From Piscicola geometra (lineage: Eukaryota; Annelida; Clitellata; Hirudinida; Piscicolidae): a stretch of DNA of 64,000 nt. Position 1 is the first letter of the stretch, and each line of letters opens with the position of its first letter. The notes below the pieces were generated by a model, which saw nothing but the letters and a program-made list of their open reading frames with translations, was not told the origin of the DNA and did no database searches. Below, piece by piece: positions 15,057 through 28,208 of the stretch. A program made the position numbers and the translations under genes. The stretch covers positions 1,966,001-2,030,000 of the forward strand of contig OX030957.1 of the NCBI GenBank assembly GCA_943735955.1, in the 5' to 3' direction.

Positions 15057-15590
15057 GTTAACAACCTCGTCTTTGCAGATGATATCTCTTCACTCAAGAA
15101 GAACCCAAGCCCAGATGGAGGCTTCGAGACAAAGTGCACATCCAGACTAGAAATCAAAATACCGGAAAAATTGACTGCAAAACTATCAATCGGTGTTGAA
15201 GACATCGAAGTCATGAACGACTTCTGCGTTCGCTCGAGCTTAAAATGGAATTCGAGACTCACACCTTCCAAGCTTTGTGCATCTCTATTCGGCTCCATAG
15301 CTCAGTATCATGGATTCTCACAGCAGCATTTCAGAGAAGCTTGATGATTTCATTAGGATTGCTATCGGACGATGCCTGGAGTTTAACAGTCTAGCGACCA
15401 CATCACCAATGAGGCTCTCTACACACGATTCGGACAAGAATGCAACAGCGAAATGGCTTGAAAGCACCTTTCCTGTCAAGAACGACTTTTTAGACTCGCT
15501 AAATATATTTTTTCAGTTCAAGGTATCGAGACCCGATGTTCAGAACCTAATATATAGAAGTTTAAACCTCTTTCTCTCTCTCAATAACTA
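15057..15590 (+). pseudogene. Decayed non-LTR retrotransposon (reverse transcriptase and C-terminal part)
   Basis: In one plus-strand frame the sequence reads VNNLVFADDISSL, which contains the F-A-D-D catalytic box of reverse transcriptases. It continues with LSIGVEDIEVMNDF and SSLKWNSRL, matching the common LINE segment in which a residue string such as 'IEVVNEFKYLGS' follows the RT palm. After in-frame stops near 15343, 15346, 15355 and 15388 the same frame resumes with HITNEALYTRFGQE, the typical C-terminal 'I-T-N-E-x-L' motif of LINE ORF2 proteins, then stops again. No 5' end or poly(A) tail is visible. It is a dead fragment, inserted downstream of the TRIC gene and in opposite orientation to it. 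Confidence 0.8.
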
Positions 15591-16026
15591 AAAGATGACT
15601 ACAAGTCGGGTCAAAATGAAGAAATCGGCTTTCAAAATGTTTTTTTAAATCCAGTCTTAAATATCCTTAAATAATATGAGTAAATAGAGTTTAATGGGCG
15701 AATCAACAATCTTTTAAGCTTGACTAGTTGGAATAGATTTTGTGGAAGTACAGAATACTTAATAAATCAAGTTTGGGACAGAATTAAAAGCCGAAAGCAC
15801 TTAAATATTAAAATTGAAGTAATCATTTATAAGATCTTTGAGAACGCCATAAACATTGAAAACAACCTTTAATTATTCATTAGATTATCCTTAACAAGGT
15901 GAAAATATATTTTGATATCATGTGAATAACTATAAATTTGATAGAAACTGAAGAATTGAACGATGAATTAACGGAATAACTGCAACTGCAAACACGAGTA
16001 GCAAAACCACTTGCATGGATGCAAAA
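15591..16026. other. Probable 3' untranslated/flanking region of the TRIC gene
   Basis: AT-rich, no coding frame of note. It lies immediately 3' of the minus-strand TRIC stop codon at 16027-16029. Confidence 0.5.
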
Positions 16027-18047
16027 CTACTTCTCACTCTCCTCCCCACCAGCATCACCAGTGCCACCTGCAGCAGCAGCCTCCGTCTCAACCCTTCCTG
16101 AAGCAGCATCAGTAAGAACCTCATCTTGCTGACGACGTCCATGCAGGAGTGGATTGTTGAAGAAGATGAACGAAATAACGCCTTCGATAGGCGAAAAGAC
16201 GTCTTCTCTCGTTGAATTTGAGGCTTGGGTCGAAGCCTCATCAGCGCTGCTCGCCGTATCGTTCCCGCTGGCCGGAGTCATGATGGAAGAGACGCTGGAG
16301 TAGAGGTAGAGGAAGACCACTCCGATGTAAACGAAGGGAGTCCTGCCTGCGAAGTAGTTGCTCTTGAACATCGTGAAGAGCACTGACGTGAAGACGCTGC
16401 ACTTGAATTGGCTGGAGGGTGGATGGATAGGTGGGTGGAGTGGGTATGTAGGATGGGTGGGTGAGTGGATGGATGGGAAGATGAGTGGGTTAGTGGGTGG
16501 TTGAAAGGATGGATGAAAGGATGGTTGAAATCGGAGTTGGTGGTTGTGATCCGAGTTGGTGGATGGCATGAAAAGGTAAAACACTGTCTCAATTCATTTA
16601 AAGCAGGACATCTACAAAGACACACAAAGACTGACAAAGACTGACAAAGAGGGGTAGAGGATTATGTTGTCAGTCTCCTTGTACACTCCATTCAGAACCT
16701 TCAAGAGGCCATCCATCATCAAGTGACCTGCCCCTGTGGAAGGTGTGGTGATGGTGGTGGTGATGGTGATGATGGTGGTGGTGATGATGGTGGTGATGAT
16801 GGTGGTGGTGATAGTAGTGGTGGTGATGATGGTGGTGATGGTAGTGGTGGTGGTGATGGTAGTGGTGATAGTGTTGGTGGTGATAATGGTGGTCATAAAC
16901 TATTGTAAACCATTATTTTAATAATGTAATTCATAATCCTTTTTTGAGGCTTAAAACTTCAGACAATTCCACCAATCAATCAAGCAAGCCACCCGCCCAC
17001 ACGCACCCTTGCAGACTCCGAGCAGGGCAATGATGAAGAAGTGGCTGGGAAAGTGCTTGCCGCCATAGTGGATGCCTGAGTTGATCCTGCCCACCAGCCC
17101 CAGCGTCCACAACCACGTCGTGAGCAGGAGCACCAGTCTGTAGGGTTCAAGGAGGGTGCTTGAGGTTCGTCTGGGTTTACTCCATGTTAATGATATTCGT
17201 TGTTATATTTTATTGTATTGCATAGTATTGTATTGTATTGTATTTTATTGTATTTTATTGTTTTGTATTTTATTGTTTTGTATTGTATTGTATTTTATTT
17301 TATTTTATTTTATTGTATTTATTGTATTGTATTTTATTGTATTGTATTTTATTGTATTGTATTTTATTGTATTGTATTTTATTGTATTGTATTATTGTTT
17401 TTTGCAGACTTTATGATGAAATTAAAGAGCTGTTGAGATTGTATGTGTTCTATTGGTGATAGTTGCTTAAAAAGGGTCTAACTTGAGTTGAGAGATTTTG
17501 AAGATGAGATCTCTGGGAGAGTAATTGACCAGATACCTTTGTGGGGGTGTGGAGAATAAAGCTGAAAAAGTGAACATGGAAAAAGATATAAAAAAATGAT
17601 GAATGGAACCCCCAAAAATAATACACTGACACGATATTGTTATTTGAAGATAGAATGGATCACCATATGACGGAGGCGATGAGGATCTTCTTGTGGTCCT
17701 TAAATGGGTTGACGAGGGGCTCTCCAATGATGAGGTTGCAGATGATGCTGTCCGAGAAGCACATCACGCCACTCATCAGCCACCCTGCCAGCTTAAAATC
17801 CCGAGGAAACAAACCACCTTCTGTGAATTAGTAGTTTGTAGATTGGAATTATTATGTTTGAATATCATAAAGATAATTTTAAAAATGAATGAAAAATAAG
17901 TAACAAACTTTTATTGCATGTTTCTTTCCTGAAGAGGGCGCACACCATGAAGAAGTGGAGCACTTCGAGGTATGGGTGGGAGCTGAGTTTCTTCAGTTGC
18001 GAAGACAGCTCCAATGCCTTTTGAACTATTAATTCTTGACTCGACAT
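16027..18047 (-). CDS. TMEM38: TRIC-type trimeric intracellular cation channel (TMEM38 family), 6 exons
   Basis: Spliced model: complement(16027..16411, 16646..16733, 17007..17137, 17483..17536, 17664..17820, 17909..18047), 317 aa, all phases agreeing. Family landmarks in order: an N-terminal helix ending VLHFFMVCALFRK; LAGWLMSGVMCFSDSIICN-LIIGEPLV, matching '[22 protein letters not shown]' of vertebrate TRIC; WYLVNYSPRDLIFK, matching 'WYLIFFCPLDLFYK'; GRINSGIHYGGKHFPSHFFI; GLLKVLNGVYKETDNI-LYPSFQ; and VFTSVLFT then VFLYLYSSV. The last 90 residues are a low-complexity, Thr/Ala/Gly/Glu-rich cytosolic tail ending in EK. Known role: counter-ion K+ channel of ER/SR membranes that supports Ca2+ release. 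Introns contain (ATTGT)n, (GGTGAT)n and GGATGGGTGG repeats. The short exon 3 has an acceptor without a pyrimidine tract. It shares a ~1-kb upstream region with the divergent PRL gene. Confidence 0.9.
16415..16560. repeat. GGATGG/GGGT-rich degenerate repeat (TRIC intron 5)
   Basis: Degenerate tandem of ggatggatgggtgggtg-like units, confined to the intron just upstream of the last TRIC exon (sense strand is C/A/T-rich). Confidence 0.8.
16741..16895. repeat. (GGTGAT)n-type repeat (TRIC intron 4)
   Basis: Imperfect trinucleotide array of GGT, GAT and AGT units, giving overlapping Gly/Asp or Val/Met ORFs that are not genes. Confidence 0.9.
17198..17396. repeat. (ATTGT)n / (TATTT)n pentanucleotide repeat (TRIC intron 3)
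   Basis: Pentanucleotide array of attgt and attttatt variants over about 200 bp. It yields three overlapping plus-strand ORFs rich in Ile/Leu/Tyr/Cys that are artefacts. Confidence 0.93.
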
Positions 18048-19039
18048 GACCTGGTGTAGTTGAAGTGACTTAATAGTTAGTGATTATGAAAATATATTTT
18101 GGATTTATAGATAATTAATGCCATATATATATATATATTTGTAGATACAGTATACTATACTGAGTATAGTCTGCGAAAAACTGAAACCTTTAAAAAGAAA
18201 AATCTTACAAAAATGAATTTCCAATAATATTTGTGAACGTTTTAATTTTTTTAACTAATTACTTTATAAAATAACAAACGCTTTAAAAATTAATTAAAGC
18301 CCGGTATTTGTGTGATGTCTGGTTAACTAAAAGATTCATAATTTAAACAAACGAATTCATAACAGCTGTTTTTTTTTCAAAAAAACGTTTTATCAAAATA
18401 ATTATTTTTATTATTATTTTTATAATTAAATTGTGTAATTCATTAGTCATGTTTCGTAATACTGAGTAATATATAAAGTTTGGACTTCTATGCTGAAACA
18501 TTCGCAGTTTTCTTTATCTGCGGCCCACTTCTGACTTTTAACATTTAAAGTTTAAACTTCTCCTTAACCTAATATCGTTTTTACGCTTACTTTTTAATAA
18601 TTAGGAAAGTTTTAACGTAAATGAATTGTCTTTTTAGTGTAAGTCTAAGTTCCTTTCTAACTTTTATTGACTGATTCTAGAACTTTTGATACAAACTTGA
18701 GAGAATTTTTCTATTTATTGAAAACTTAGGTTTTAAATAATCATTAATTCAATATATTTATAAAATTTCCAGGATACAGAATCGAACGGAAACATTTTAT
18801 TTCTCGTTATGAAATCCTTCTTCAACGCTTTTTGCCCAGCTCAACACGACTGAAGTAGGCTGATGAACTGAATATATTTAATAACATTTACATTTTTAAA
18901 ATCCTTTAACAGATTACTAAAACTCTCACTAGGACTTTTGAAATTTGGATAGTTGAAGAAGCAGCTGTTGTAGTCACAAATCTATTTGAATAACAATTCT
19001 ACATAATTTCAACTTCCACTACCGAATCATATCTCTGAA
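18048..19039. promoter_or_regulatory. Head-to-head intergenic region between TRIC (minus) and PRL (plus)
   Basis: About 1 kb separates the start codons of two divergently transcribed genes, so both promoters must lie here. The DNA is AT-rich with a short (TA)n at 18125-18138 and no further exon that I can support. Shared regulation is only a possibility. Confidence 0.5.
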
Positions 19040-21958
19040 ATGTCTTTTTCTGTGAATTATCGCAAGCCTGAGCCTGCGTGGCTGGAGTACAAGGACATGC
19101 GCTTCCTCATCACCTACCGACCCTCCGAAGCCACTATTGACAATTTCATCCTGGTACGATCACTGAATCTTTGTTTTTAATTTTTTACAACTTGAACATT
19201 TTATCTGGTCAAAATTTTAATGCCAGTTTTACTGCTAAAATAGAGGAAAAAATTATATTTAATGTCATTTTATTGCCAAAATAAATAATAAAGTTATATG
19301 TATAAATTTTTTTAAACCAAATAACATAATTTACAAAATATATTTTCAGCCATTTAAAACTTGTTTTTCATACTTTTAATTCTTTTAAGTGATGTAATCA
19401 CTTTAAATAATAGCTCTGAATTCAATCTTCTTTCTCTTAGTACTTTCCTATTTTTATTTATCCTACATTTCCAAGACATTATATTTTTCTTTCTCAGAAA
19501 CCCATCTTTTAATTAGAGAACTTAATCCCATTTCATTGCAATGGCGACACACACACACCTATGCACACCTCACCTGCTCATGCAAAGACACATGTGATCA
19601 GTGCACCGCCTCATTACTCCTTCTAATTAGTCCTCCCACATGCTGAAACATTGATCTTCCTGTACCTTCATTGTATTTTCAAATTTTAAGTATTTAAATT
19701 TGTAAATATTACCTTTTAAAAGTATATTTAATTTTTTTATATCTGATTTTTAATTATGTTTTCTTTATTTTCCTGCTTTTGGGAAATTCCATATTCGATT
19801 TTATAAACTCATGAAACTAGCTTGAATAGAAACAGTAATGCAAATAATAATAACCTTCCTGATTTATTATATGAATTCCAAGCAATTTTAGAAAGTCTGT
19901 CTGAACTGTCTTTCTTTCTCTACTATTTGCTGTCATGGGTATCTGCATAGCACGTCCCCAGGCACTCAATGTCTTTTTGAACCACCTCTTCCCAAAGCTT
20001 TTTTGACCTATCAGGAAGCTTGAAAATTCTTTGATTTTCTCTTTGGCTTGACTCCCTCCACCCATTTCAAAATTGAACTTAGCCACTGGGTGGTTGCGTT
20101 TATTGATTGAGGGTTTCTATATCTTGAATGGGTTGATGAGTCTCATCTACGCATACAAAATACTAAAAGAATCACTTCCTTTCTCGGCTTGTTAGCCATA
20201 AATACTTGTTTCGAAATAGAATTTAAACTAAATTAAGAACTATTTTAAGTTAAAATAACTTCTAAATTAGAAACGCATTTCATCATGCATTCATGATTTG
20301 ATTAAATCATACATAACTGCCAAAAACTCTTATTCAAACACACACATAAATAAGTATAAAACTCACACATTCATACACACACACAAATTTAAAACACACA
20401 CACACACACACACAAATAACTCACATGACAAAAACCAATTCATCATACGAGGCTGCATTATTTCCCATCATCTGACTGCTTTTAAAATTCCTCAACCACT
20501 CACAACAACAACACTCACAACAACAACAGCAACAACACTCACAGCAACAACAACACTCACAGCAACAACAACACTCACAGCAACAACAACACTCACAACA
20601 ACAACAACACTCACAACAGCAACAACACTCACAGCAACAACAACAACAACAACACTCACAACAACAACACCACAGGAGCTGAGGAAGTACAACGTGCGCT
20701 GTCTGGTGAGGGTGTGTGAGGCGAGCTACGCCACTGCTGCCTTCACCAAGGAGGGCATCAGAGTCGTCGTGAGTGCCGCTTATGACTCATACGTTATACT
20801 CTCCATAATTGAGTCTTCTTATTTATTATTATTAATTAAGTAGTTATTACGTTGGTAATATATCATTACTAAAATATATAATTTATGGTAATAATATTAA
20901 TTGTTTGAAATGCCTCTGATCTCTGCAATGCAAGAATAACTATTAAGTTCCACTAAGCTCTGTACTTTTACGCCACATTGAGATGCATCTCGATAATATT
21001 ATCATAATTAATAATGATAATAATAATACTAAAAACAATAAGAAGAATAATATAAGTACCTCTACTACTGCTCTAAATAACAATAATAGGTTCTTTACTG
21101 TTACACAGAGAGAATGCATCATCACTGCCTCCACACATACACATACACACACACATACACACACACACACACACAAAGACTCACGCCTCCTTCTCGACAG
21201 GACCTGCCCTTCGAGGACGGCTCGTACCCGTCAGAGGCGGTGATCAAGGAGTGGTTCAGTCTCCTGAAGGAGTGCTTCCGGGACGAGAACAACAACAACA
21301 ACCAGGACGCGTGTGTTGCCGTCCATTGCGCTGCAGGCCTGGGCAGGTTGTTGTTGTTGTTGTCGCTGGGGTTATTGGGGTTGTTGTTGTGGTGGTTTTG
21401 GTTTTTATGGTGTGGGGGTACTTTTGGTTGTGGTGTGGGGGTGCACTATTGGGTTTGTTGTGCTTGTTGTTTTGTTTGTGGTGCATTGTGTGCAGGTGAT
21501 GATAATGTTGATGATGATGATGATGGTAATGATGATGATGATGATGATGATGATGCTGCTGCACAGGGCTCCTGTCCTGGTGGCACTGGCACTCATCGAG
21601 CTGGGCATGAGGTACGAGGATGCCGTCTTCATGATCAGAGAGTTGGTCCTCCCTTCAGAACTAACTTTATAATTAACTTCATAATTTACTCTAATTAATC
21701 TTTTTTTATTATAAATATGTCACTTTATAATAGAATATTTTATTTAAAAAAATACAATTCTAATTATAATTATAAACTAGTTATAATTGAGCATGTATTC
21801 TTGCACCACCAAAACTACACAACACTACATCCACCCACGCCAGACGGAGGCGAGGGGCCATCAACCAGAAGCAGTTGTGCTTCCTCGAGAGATACCGTCC
21901 CCACCACAAGGTCACTCTGCGCAAGCACAAGAGTCGGCCCTTCTGGTGCTTCAACTGA
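19040..21958 (+). CDS. PTP4A: PRL-type protein tyrosine phosphatase (PTP4A family), 5 exons
   Basis: Spliced model: join(19040..19153, 20676..20768, 21201..21346, 21567..21641, 21844..21958), 180 aa. Conserved elements: YKDMRFLITYRPSEATI (human 'YENMRFLITHNPTNATL'); ELRKYNVRCLVRVCEASY; the general-acid loop DLPFEDG (D70); the P-loop VHCAAGLGRAPVLVALALIE with catalytic Cys112 and Arg118; RRRGAINQKQLCFLERYRP; and a basic tail TLRKHKSRP. A run of five Asn (about 99-103) lengthens the loop before the P-loop. PRLs normally end in a CAAX prenylation box (CCVQ/CCIQ). Here the chain ends FWCFN, placing Cys at -3, so no standard CAAX is present. Known role: dual-specificity-like phosphatase that binds CNNM Mg2+ transporters at membranes. 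Intron 1 ends in a (CAA)n array right up to the acceptor, and intron 3 starts with (GTT)n and ends after (GAT)n. Confidence 0.93.
20500..20672. repeat. (CAACAACAACACTCA)-type repeat at the 3' end of PRL intron 1
   Basis: Array of CAA/CAG triplets punctuated by CACTCA, about 15-18 bp per unit. It runs directly into the acceptor CACCACAG before exon 2, replacing a normal pyrimidine tract. Confidence 0.92.
21130..21176. repeat. Short (CA)n in PRL intron 2
   Basis: Interrupted CA run ending about 25 bp before the exon 3 acceptor. Confidence 0.9.
21500..21556. repeat. (GAT)n in PRL intron 3
   Basis: About 57 bp of GAT triplets ending 10 bp before the exon 4 acceptor GCACAG. Confidence 0.92.
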
Positions 21959-22291
21959 CTCGCACACACTCCCCTCTGTCGATTATTCCGGCAGATATTT
22001 AATTGCAGATCTTTGTGCGTTAATCATTGTCAACGTTTACGCGTGTGTGTGTCTTTTATGCATCACATTTGCTTTAATTTCGAATTTCACGAGTTGTTAT
22101 TTATTCGCTAGGGTATTTAGAAATCTCAGCATGTCAGCAACTGATGTTTGATCTGCACCTTCTCAGCACCGCTGTCACACGTCCCTTATTTTGCTCACGT
22201 AAACGCGTGCACGTGTACATACGTGTGTTGTTGCTTTGAAACTCTAGGAATGCTTCCAAACATGAGCGTTGTATTTTTGTGACTTAATAAA
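21959..22291 (+). other. PRL 3' UTR with poly(A) signal
   Basis: After the PRL stop codon the first canonical AATAAA in the sense strand is at 22286-22291, giving a predicted 3' UTR of about 350 nt. Confidence 0.6.
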
Positions 22292-23450
22292 TGGCTATGT
22301 TTTGTGTCCATCTCGCGATTCTTTTCATAGTTAAACTTTTGGTCATTCTCTAGCAGTTAAATGCTCTTGTGCCGAGAATCCTTTATTTAATGTGTGAGAC
22401 TGGAGGCAAGAAATGAGTTCAGGTCTTCACTTTCCAAGACGAAGCGATCTTTTTGTCAGGCAAGTAGAATTTCAAAAAGATCTTTTTGATTTATCCTCGT
22501 TCGGCTGAGGCTCAATTGAAGGTGCAAGTTGATATAAAAAAATTAGTTTGAATTCAAAAACATGAGTAGTTGTTCAACAAATTTCTTGCGTAGTGCTAGA
22601 TGAGTGCAGTAACGCTGCAAACCTCGAAGTGAATTTAAATTACTTCGACTTTCTAGCGGCCCTTCACTCGTCGCCCATGCTGCTTCATCTTTGTTTTGCT
22701 TTACGAGCAGCATTTACTCGTCTCGATGGCAGCCCTTATTCTCCTTTTATGTGTTATTTAGCACGTGGTGAGAGGTGCGTATCGAGTTACGCTGGGGATG
22801 CAGCCTTCATTCATTCAAATCGTAAGCCGATGCCGTCTTCAAGATTGTGTTTGCCTCTATAAAGCACTAATGGATTCAGAAGATGGTGATGATGATGATA
22901 ATAAAGATGGTGGTGATGATGATGATGGTAATAAAGATGGTGATGGTGATGATGAGGTTTTTGATTTTTTAGACGATAATGATGAAGGAAGGAAGGAAAA
23001 AATAGTCCAAAAGATGGCATAAATAGTAACAGTTATGTTAGTGATGTAAGTGACACTGATGATGATGAAGACGTTGATGATGATGATGATAATGATGAAG
23101 ACGGTGATGATTACGATGACGATGAGGATGTGCAGTAGTGGCAGGATGGGGGCGGGTTTGTGGTATTTGATTAAAGTCGTCGTGTGAGCGAGTTCGTAAC
23201 AGTTGCTGCACATTGACGCTGTTGCTGCATGTGTTCATGTATTCCATGAAACAAGGCAGGAAAGTGCAATCAAGTTTAGATTTGATAAAAATAATCACAA
23301 TATATTCTTTGACAATTTAAATTATTATTTAAATCTATTAACGTTTTATATGCGAGATAAATGGAATCTTTCAGATTTAATGCAGCAGTCTTCAATGCTT
23401 GGGAAGGCAAACAAGTCATCTTTCCAGCGGAAGGATGCTTCAGAGCACTT
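22292..23450. other. Intergenic DNA with a GC-richer patch and (GAT)n tracts
   Basis: The part at 22580-22860 is relatively G+C-rich and holds an 89-codon plus ORF (22593-22862) without a recognisable motif. The tracts at 22884-22960 and 23050-23130 are (GAT/GAC)n arrays giving false Asp-rich ORFs. No gene is supported. Confidence 0.4.
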
Positions 23451-23452
23451 CA

Positions 23453-23667
<215 letters not shown>

Positions 23668-23939
23668 AAAATATGGAAGAAGCTCCTGGCAAACATTTGT
23701 CGGTGCTTATCTATGATGATGCCTCGACCACGCCCATATTAAAAACGATGACGTCTCCATCAATGTCATTAGCAGAATAATAAAAATAACAATAAGTTAT
23801 TATTATTATTATTATTCATGAAGTTCGTCTTTTTGTTCCTTTTTATTGTACCCAGCAAGAGAATTAGGTTATCACGGGTTTATTTGTGTAGCTGGCGTTT
23901 GTAACAGTTGAGAGGAATCAGAGACGCATCGTTTATTAT

Positions 23940-24225
23940 CATTATGAACTCCAAAGTAACCATATTTAGCATCATCATCATAACCATCGTATCTATCATC
24001 ATCATTATAACCACCATACCTTCATCATCATCATAACCACCTACCTATCATCATCATACCCATCATAATCAGCTTCATTTTCACAACTACCTTAACGACG
24101 TAACAAGATGCCACAACTAATGGTGTGTCTAATAACTACATTCAGCTAGGGTCATTAAAATGAAGAAGCATCTTGAGCATCATCATCACCACCACCATCA
24201 TCATCATCATCATCATCATCATAGA
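23940..24225. repeat. (ATC)n-rich region
   Basis: Loose arrays of ATC/ACC triplets at 23968-24070 and a cleaner (ATC)n at 24177-24222. Confidence 0.85.
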
Positions 24226-24454
24226 TTATAGAGATTATAGGATGATTATCAAGAGCAAAGGAAGGGGATGAGATACAATTGCATTAGTCTGGATATACTT
24301 GAATTAGAGCTTTCTTGTTTTTAAAGAAGAGTGTATTGAAATATTGGTTGAATAGGCAGTTTCAACACAATATTCAATCAAATCACATTTTTCAAATCAT
24401 ATTCAATCAAATCATATCCTTCAAATCATATTCAATCAAATCACATGCAGCGAC

Positions 24455-24513
24455 AGCAGCAGCACGGAGGCAAACGTGGAAGAGTTTCCAAGAGGAACTA
24501 CACGTCGGGTGGA
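24455..24513 (+). CDS. Possible orphan exon upstream of the HLH gene
   Basis: A GC-rich 59-bp stretch sits between an acceptor-like CATGCAG and a strong donor, GAG|GTGAGA. In one frame it reads RQQQHGGKRGRVSKRNYTSG; in another, DSSSTEANVEEFPRGTTRRV plus E, which would join in phase to the HLH exon acceptor at 28223|28224. It could be an upstream exon of the HLH gene 3.7 kb away, but neither reading has a recognisable motif. Low confidence. Confidence 0.25.
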
Positions 24514-24549
24514 GGTGAGAGGTGCGATCAATACATCACATTGTCAAGC

Positions 24550-24655
24550 CACACGCACACACACGTGCAATCACGCACACACACGTGCAATCACGCACAC
24601 ACACGTGCAATCACGCACACACACGTGCAATCACGCACACACACGCACACACTGA
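24550..24655. repeat. 20-bp minisatellite, ~4.5 copies
   Basis: Exact tandem copies of cacacacgtgcaatcacgca. Each unit contains the E-box CACGTG, so the array presents repeated E-boxes within about 100 bp. Confidence 0.92.
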
Positions 24656-26029
24656 AACACGCATGCGTCAAAAAACATACATAGCGACAAGACTCGTCAA
24701 TCGATAAGGTAGCTGATTAATGTCACCTGAGGTGCCACTACATTCACAAAAGACTTTCGAAAAAAAAAGTGTTCGGAATACGAAAACCGTGCACAAACAC
24801 ATACAACATGTTTTAAAACATTCCGAAACTACAAACAAGCACATGTGCAGTGTACACAAGGAATACATAAATTGCTCATAAAAACATAGAAACAAACTCA
24901 CAAACATACTATTGCGAACACACGGCTCCAACACATACAAGTACGTGCACGACGGGACTTTGTACACGTTTCTTGCAGCCATAATACGTGACTGCTACGA
25001 CCACCCTTGCTTCTCTTCCTTCTGTTTTGCCACTCGTATTGACTTTTCATTTACTTGTAATATTACTTTTTGTTAACAATAAAAAAAATGTTCTTAAATT
25101 TATTTTTTTTTTATAGTAAAACAATTTAACTGTTAATTTCGTTGCCATTTAATGCAGTGTGTAAACTAAATTTGTGCATTTTTTCCCAACTTTTTATACG
25201 AATATTTTTTCTGTTATGATGTAATCAATAGGAAACATAAACCCTCCAGAAGAACTTACCAAGATAACATCACGATATAGAAGAACATTAAACTTTTTAG
25301 AGCGATTCAATAAAAAATCAACTTAAGGATGATGAAATGGTGTGGTTACAGGAAGCACTTTTCCAATATATTATTGACATTTACTTTTATTAATTTATTT
25401 ATTTTTAATTGAAAGATAAGCTATGGTGGTGATATTCCAAACGCTTTTGAACAAAGATAGCGAATATATAATTTAAATATTTATAATTTTAATCAGTTTT
25501 TATTTCATATGGAAATTTAAATATCTTGTAAATATTATTATTGATTTAAAGTTTTTTTCTATTCTACTATTCAAAAAAAATTAAAGAAAAAAAATGAGTA
25601 AATTTTTTTTTAAATATAAAGATAAATGAACAAATAGGAATACATTTAATTAAAAGATAAATACAGTAAATACATTTGAACATAAGGCACTCGAGAAGCA
25701 TCTTTAAATCCTTTGCTGCATCCTTCCTCCCACTTATCCACAACTTCTAATCTAAGCAAACCTGCCATTTTATACCATTCTCATTTCTTTTACTCATATA
25801 ATTATTTTTATTTTTCTTGGAACTTGTTTTCAATTTTATTGCCATTTTGATTGTTTGAAGCCAGAATTTAAAATGATTCTTAACAGTTTTTATGTTCTTT
25901 TCCGTTTTTTAAATATTCAAGATATGATCTAATATTATTTTTATCTATCTGACATTTATTCATTAATCTTTAAAATTTAATTTTTTCTTCCATTCATTGA
26001 TTTATCTATTTTCATTTCAATTGCCATTC
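24656..26029. other. Intergenic DNA, nothing recognised
   Basis: AT-rich except for 24.7-25.0 kb, which is mixed. I see no splice-flanked coding frame, RNA gene or ordered repeat. Confidence 0.45.
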
Positions 26030-26725
26030 ACGCATTCCTTCATTCACTCATTCCTTCATTCACTCATTCCTTCATTCACTCATTCTTTCATTCACTCCTC
26101 CATTCACTCTTCCATTCACTCATCCATTCACTCCTCCATTCACTCCTCTATTCACTCCTCTATTCACTCCTCCATTCACTCCTCCATTCACTCCTTCATT
26201 CACTCCTCCATTTACTCCTCCATTCACTCCTCCATTCACTCCTCCATTCACTCCTTCATTCATTCTTCCATTCACTCCTCCATTCACTCCTCCATTCACT
26301 CCTCCATTCACTCCTCCATTCACTCCTCCATTCACTCCTCCATTCACTCCTCCATTCACTCCTCCATTCACTCCTCCATTCACTCCTTCATTCATTCTTC
26401 CATTCACTCCTCCATTCACTCATTCCTTCATTCACTCATTCCTTCATTCACTCATTCCTCCATTCACTCCTCCATTCACTCCTCCAGTCACTCCTCCATT
26501 CACTCCTCCATTCACTCCTCCATTCACTCCTCTATTCACTCCTCCATTCACTCCTCCATTCACTCCTCCATTCACTCCTCCATTCACTCCTCCATTCACT
26601 CCTCCATTCACTCCTCCATTCACTCCTCCATTCACTCCTCCATTCACTCCTCCATTCACTCCTCCATTCACTCCTCCATTCACTCCTCCATTCACTCCTC
26701 TATTCACTCCTCCAATCTTCTCCAC
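26030..26725. repeat. 12-bp minisatellite (CACTCCTCCATT)n, ~57 copies
   Basis: About 700 bp of the unit cactcctccatt with occasional ctattc or cttcatt variants. One strand is almost free of G (C/T/A only). The 12-bp period gives a 288-codon spurious ORF of Ser-Ile-His-Ser repeats on plus and Gly-Val-Asn repeats on minus. Confidence 0.97.
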
Positions 26726-27008
26726 ATTCACTCCTTTTCTTATCACTCTTCTCACGTCACCCACTTAACATTTCCAGCTCACTTGTGTATGCTTCCACTT
26801 GAAGGAGAGAGATACCCTGGCATATGGCTTCCAGACTTGATAGTTTTGTTTATTAATTTGTGAGAATCTCTTTTGGTGTATTCTCATTTCGAGTGTTTCT
26901 ACAAATAACTTCATTCTTTTTGGGTGGCTGCAGTAACTAGTGGTAATAACGCCTCAGTTATTGCTTTAAAAAAGCAATGAAAACCTTACAAGAGGTTTTT
27001 AGCTGTTT

Positions 27009-28208
<1,200 letters not shown>

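Noticed and set aside
17156..17459. Three overlapping Ile/Leu/Tyr-rich ORFs, membrane-protein-like
   Set aside because: Translation of a pentanucleotide repeat inside the TRIC intron.
22765..23022. Acidic ORF (Asp/Gly/Lys-rich)
   Set aside because: Made by (GAT)n; no start context, splice sites or motif.
25997..26863. 288-codon plus ORF of Ser-Ile-His-Ser repeats
   Set aside because: Produced entirely by a 12-bp minisatellite with a period divisible by three; no non-repeat domain.
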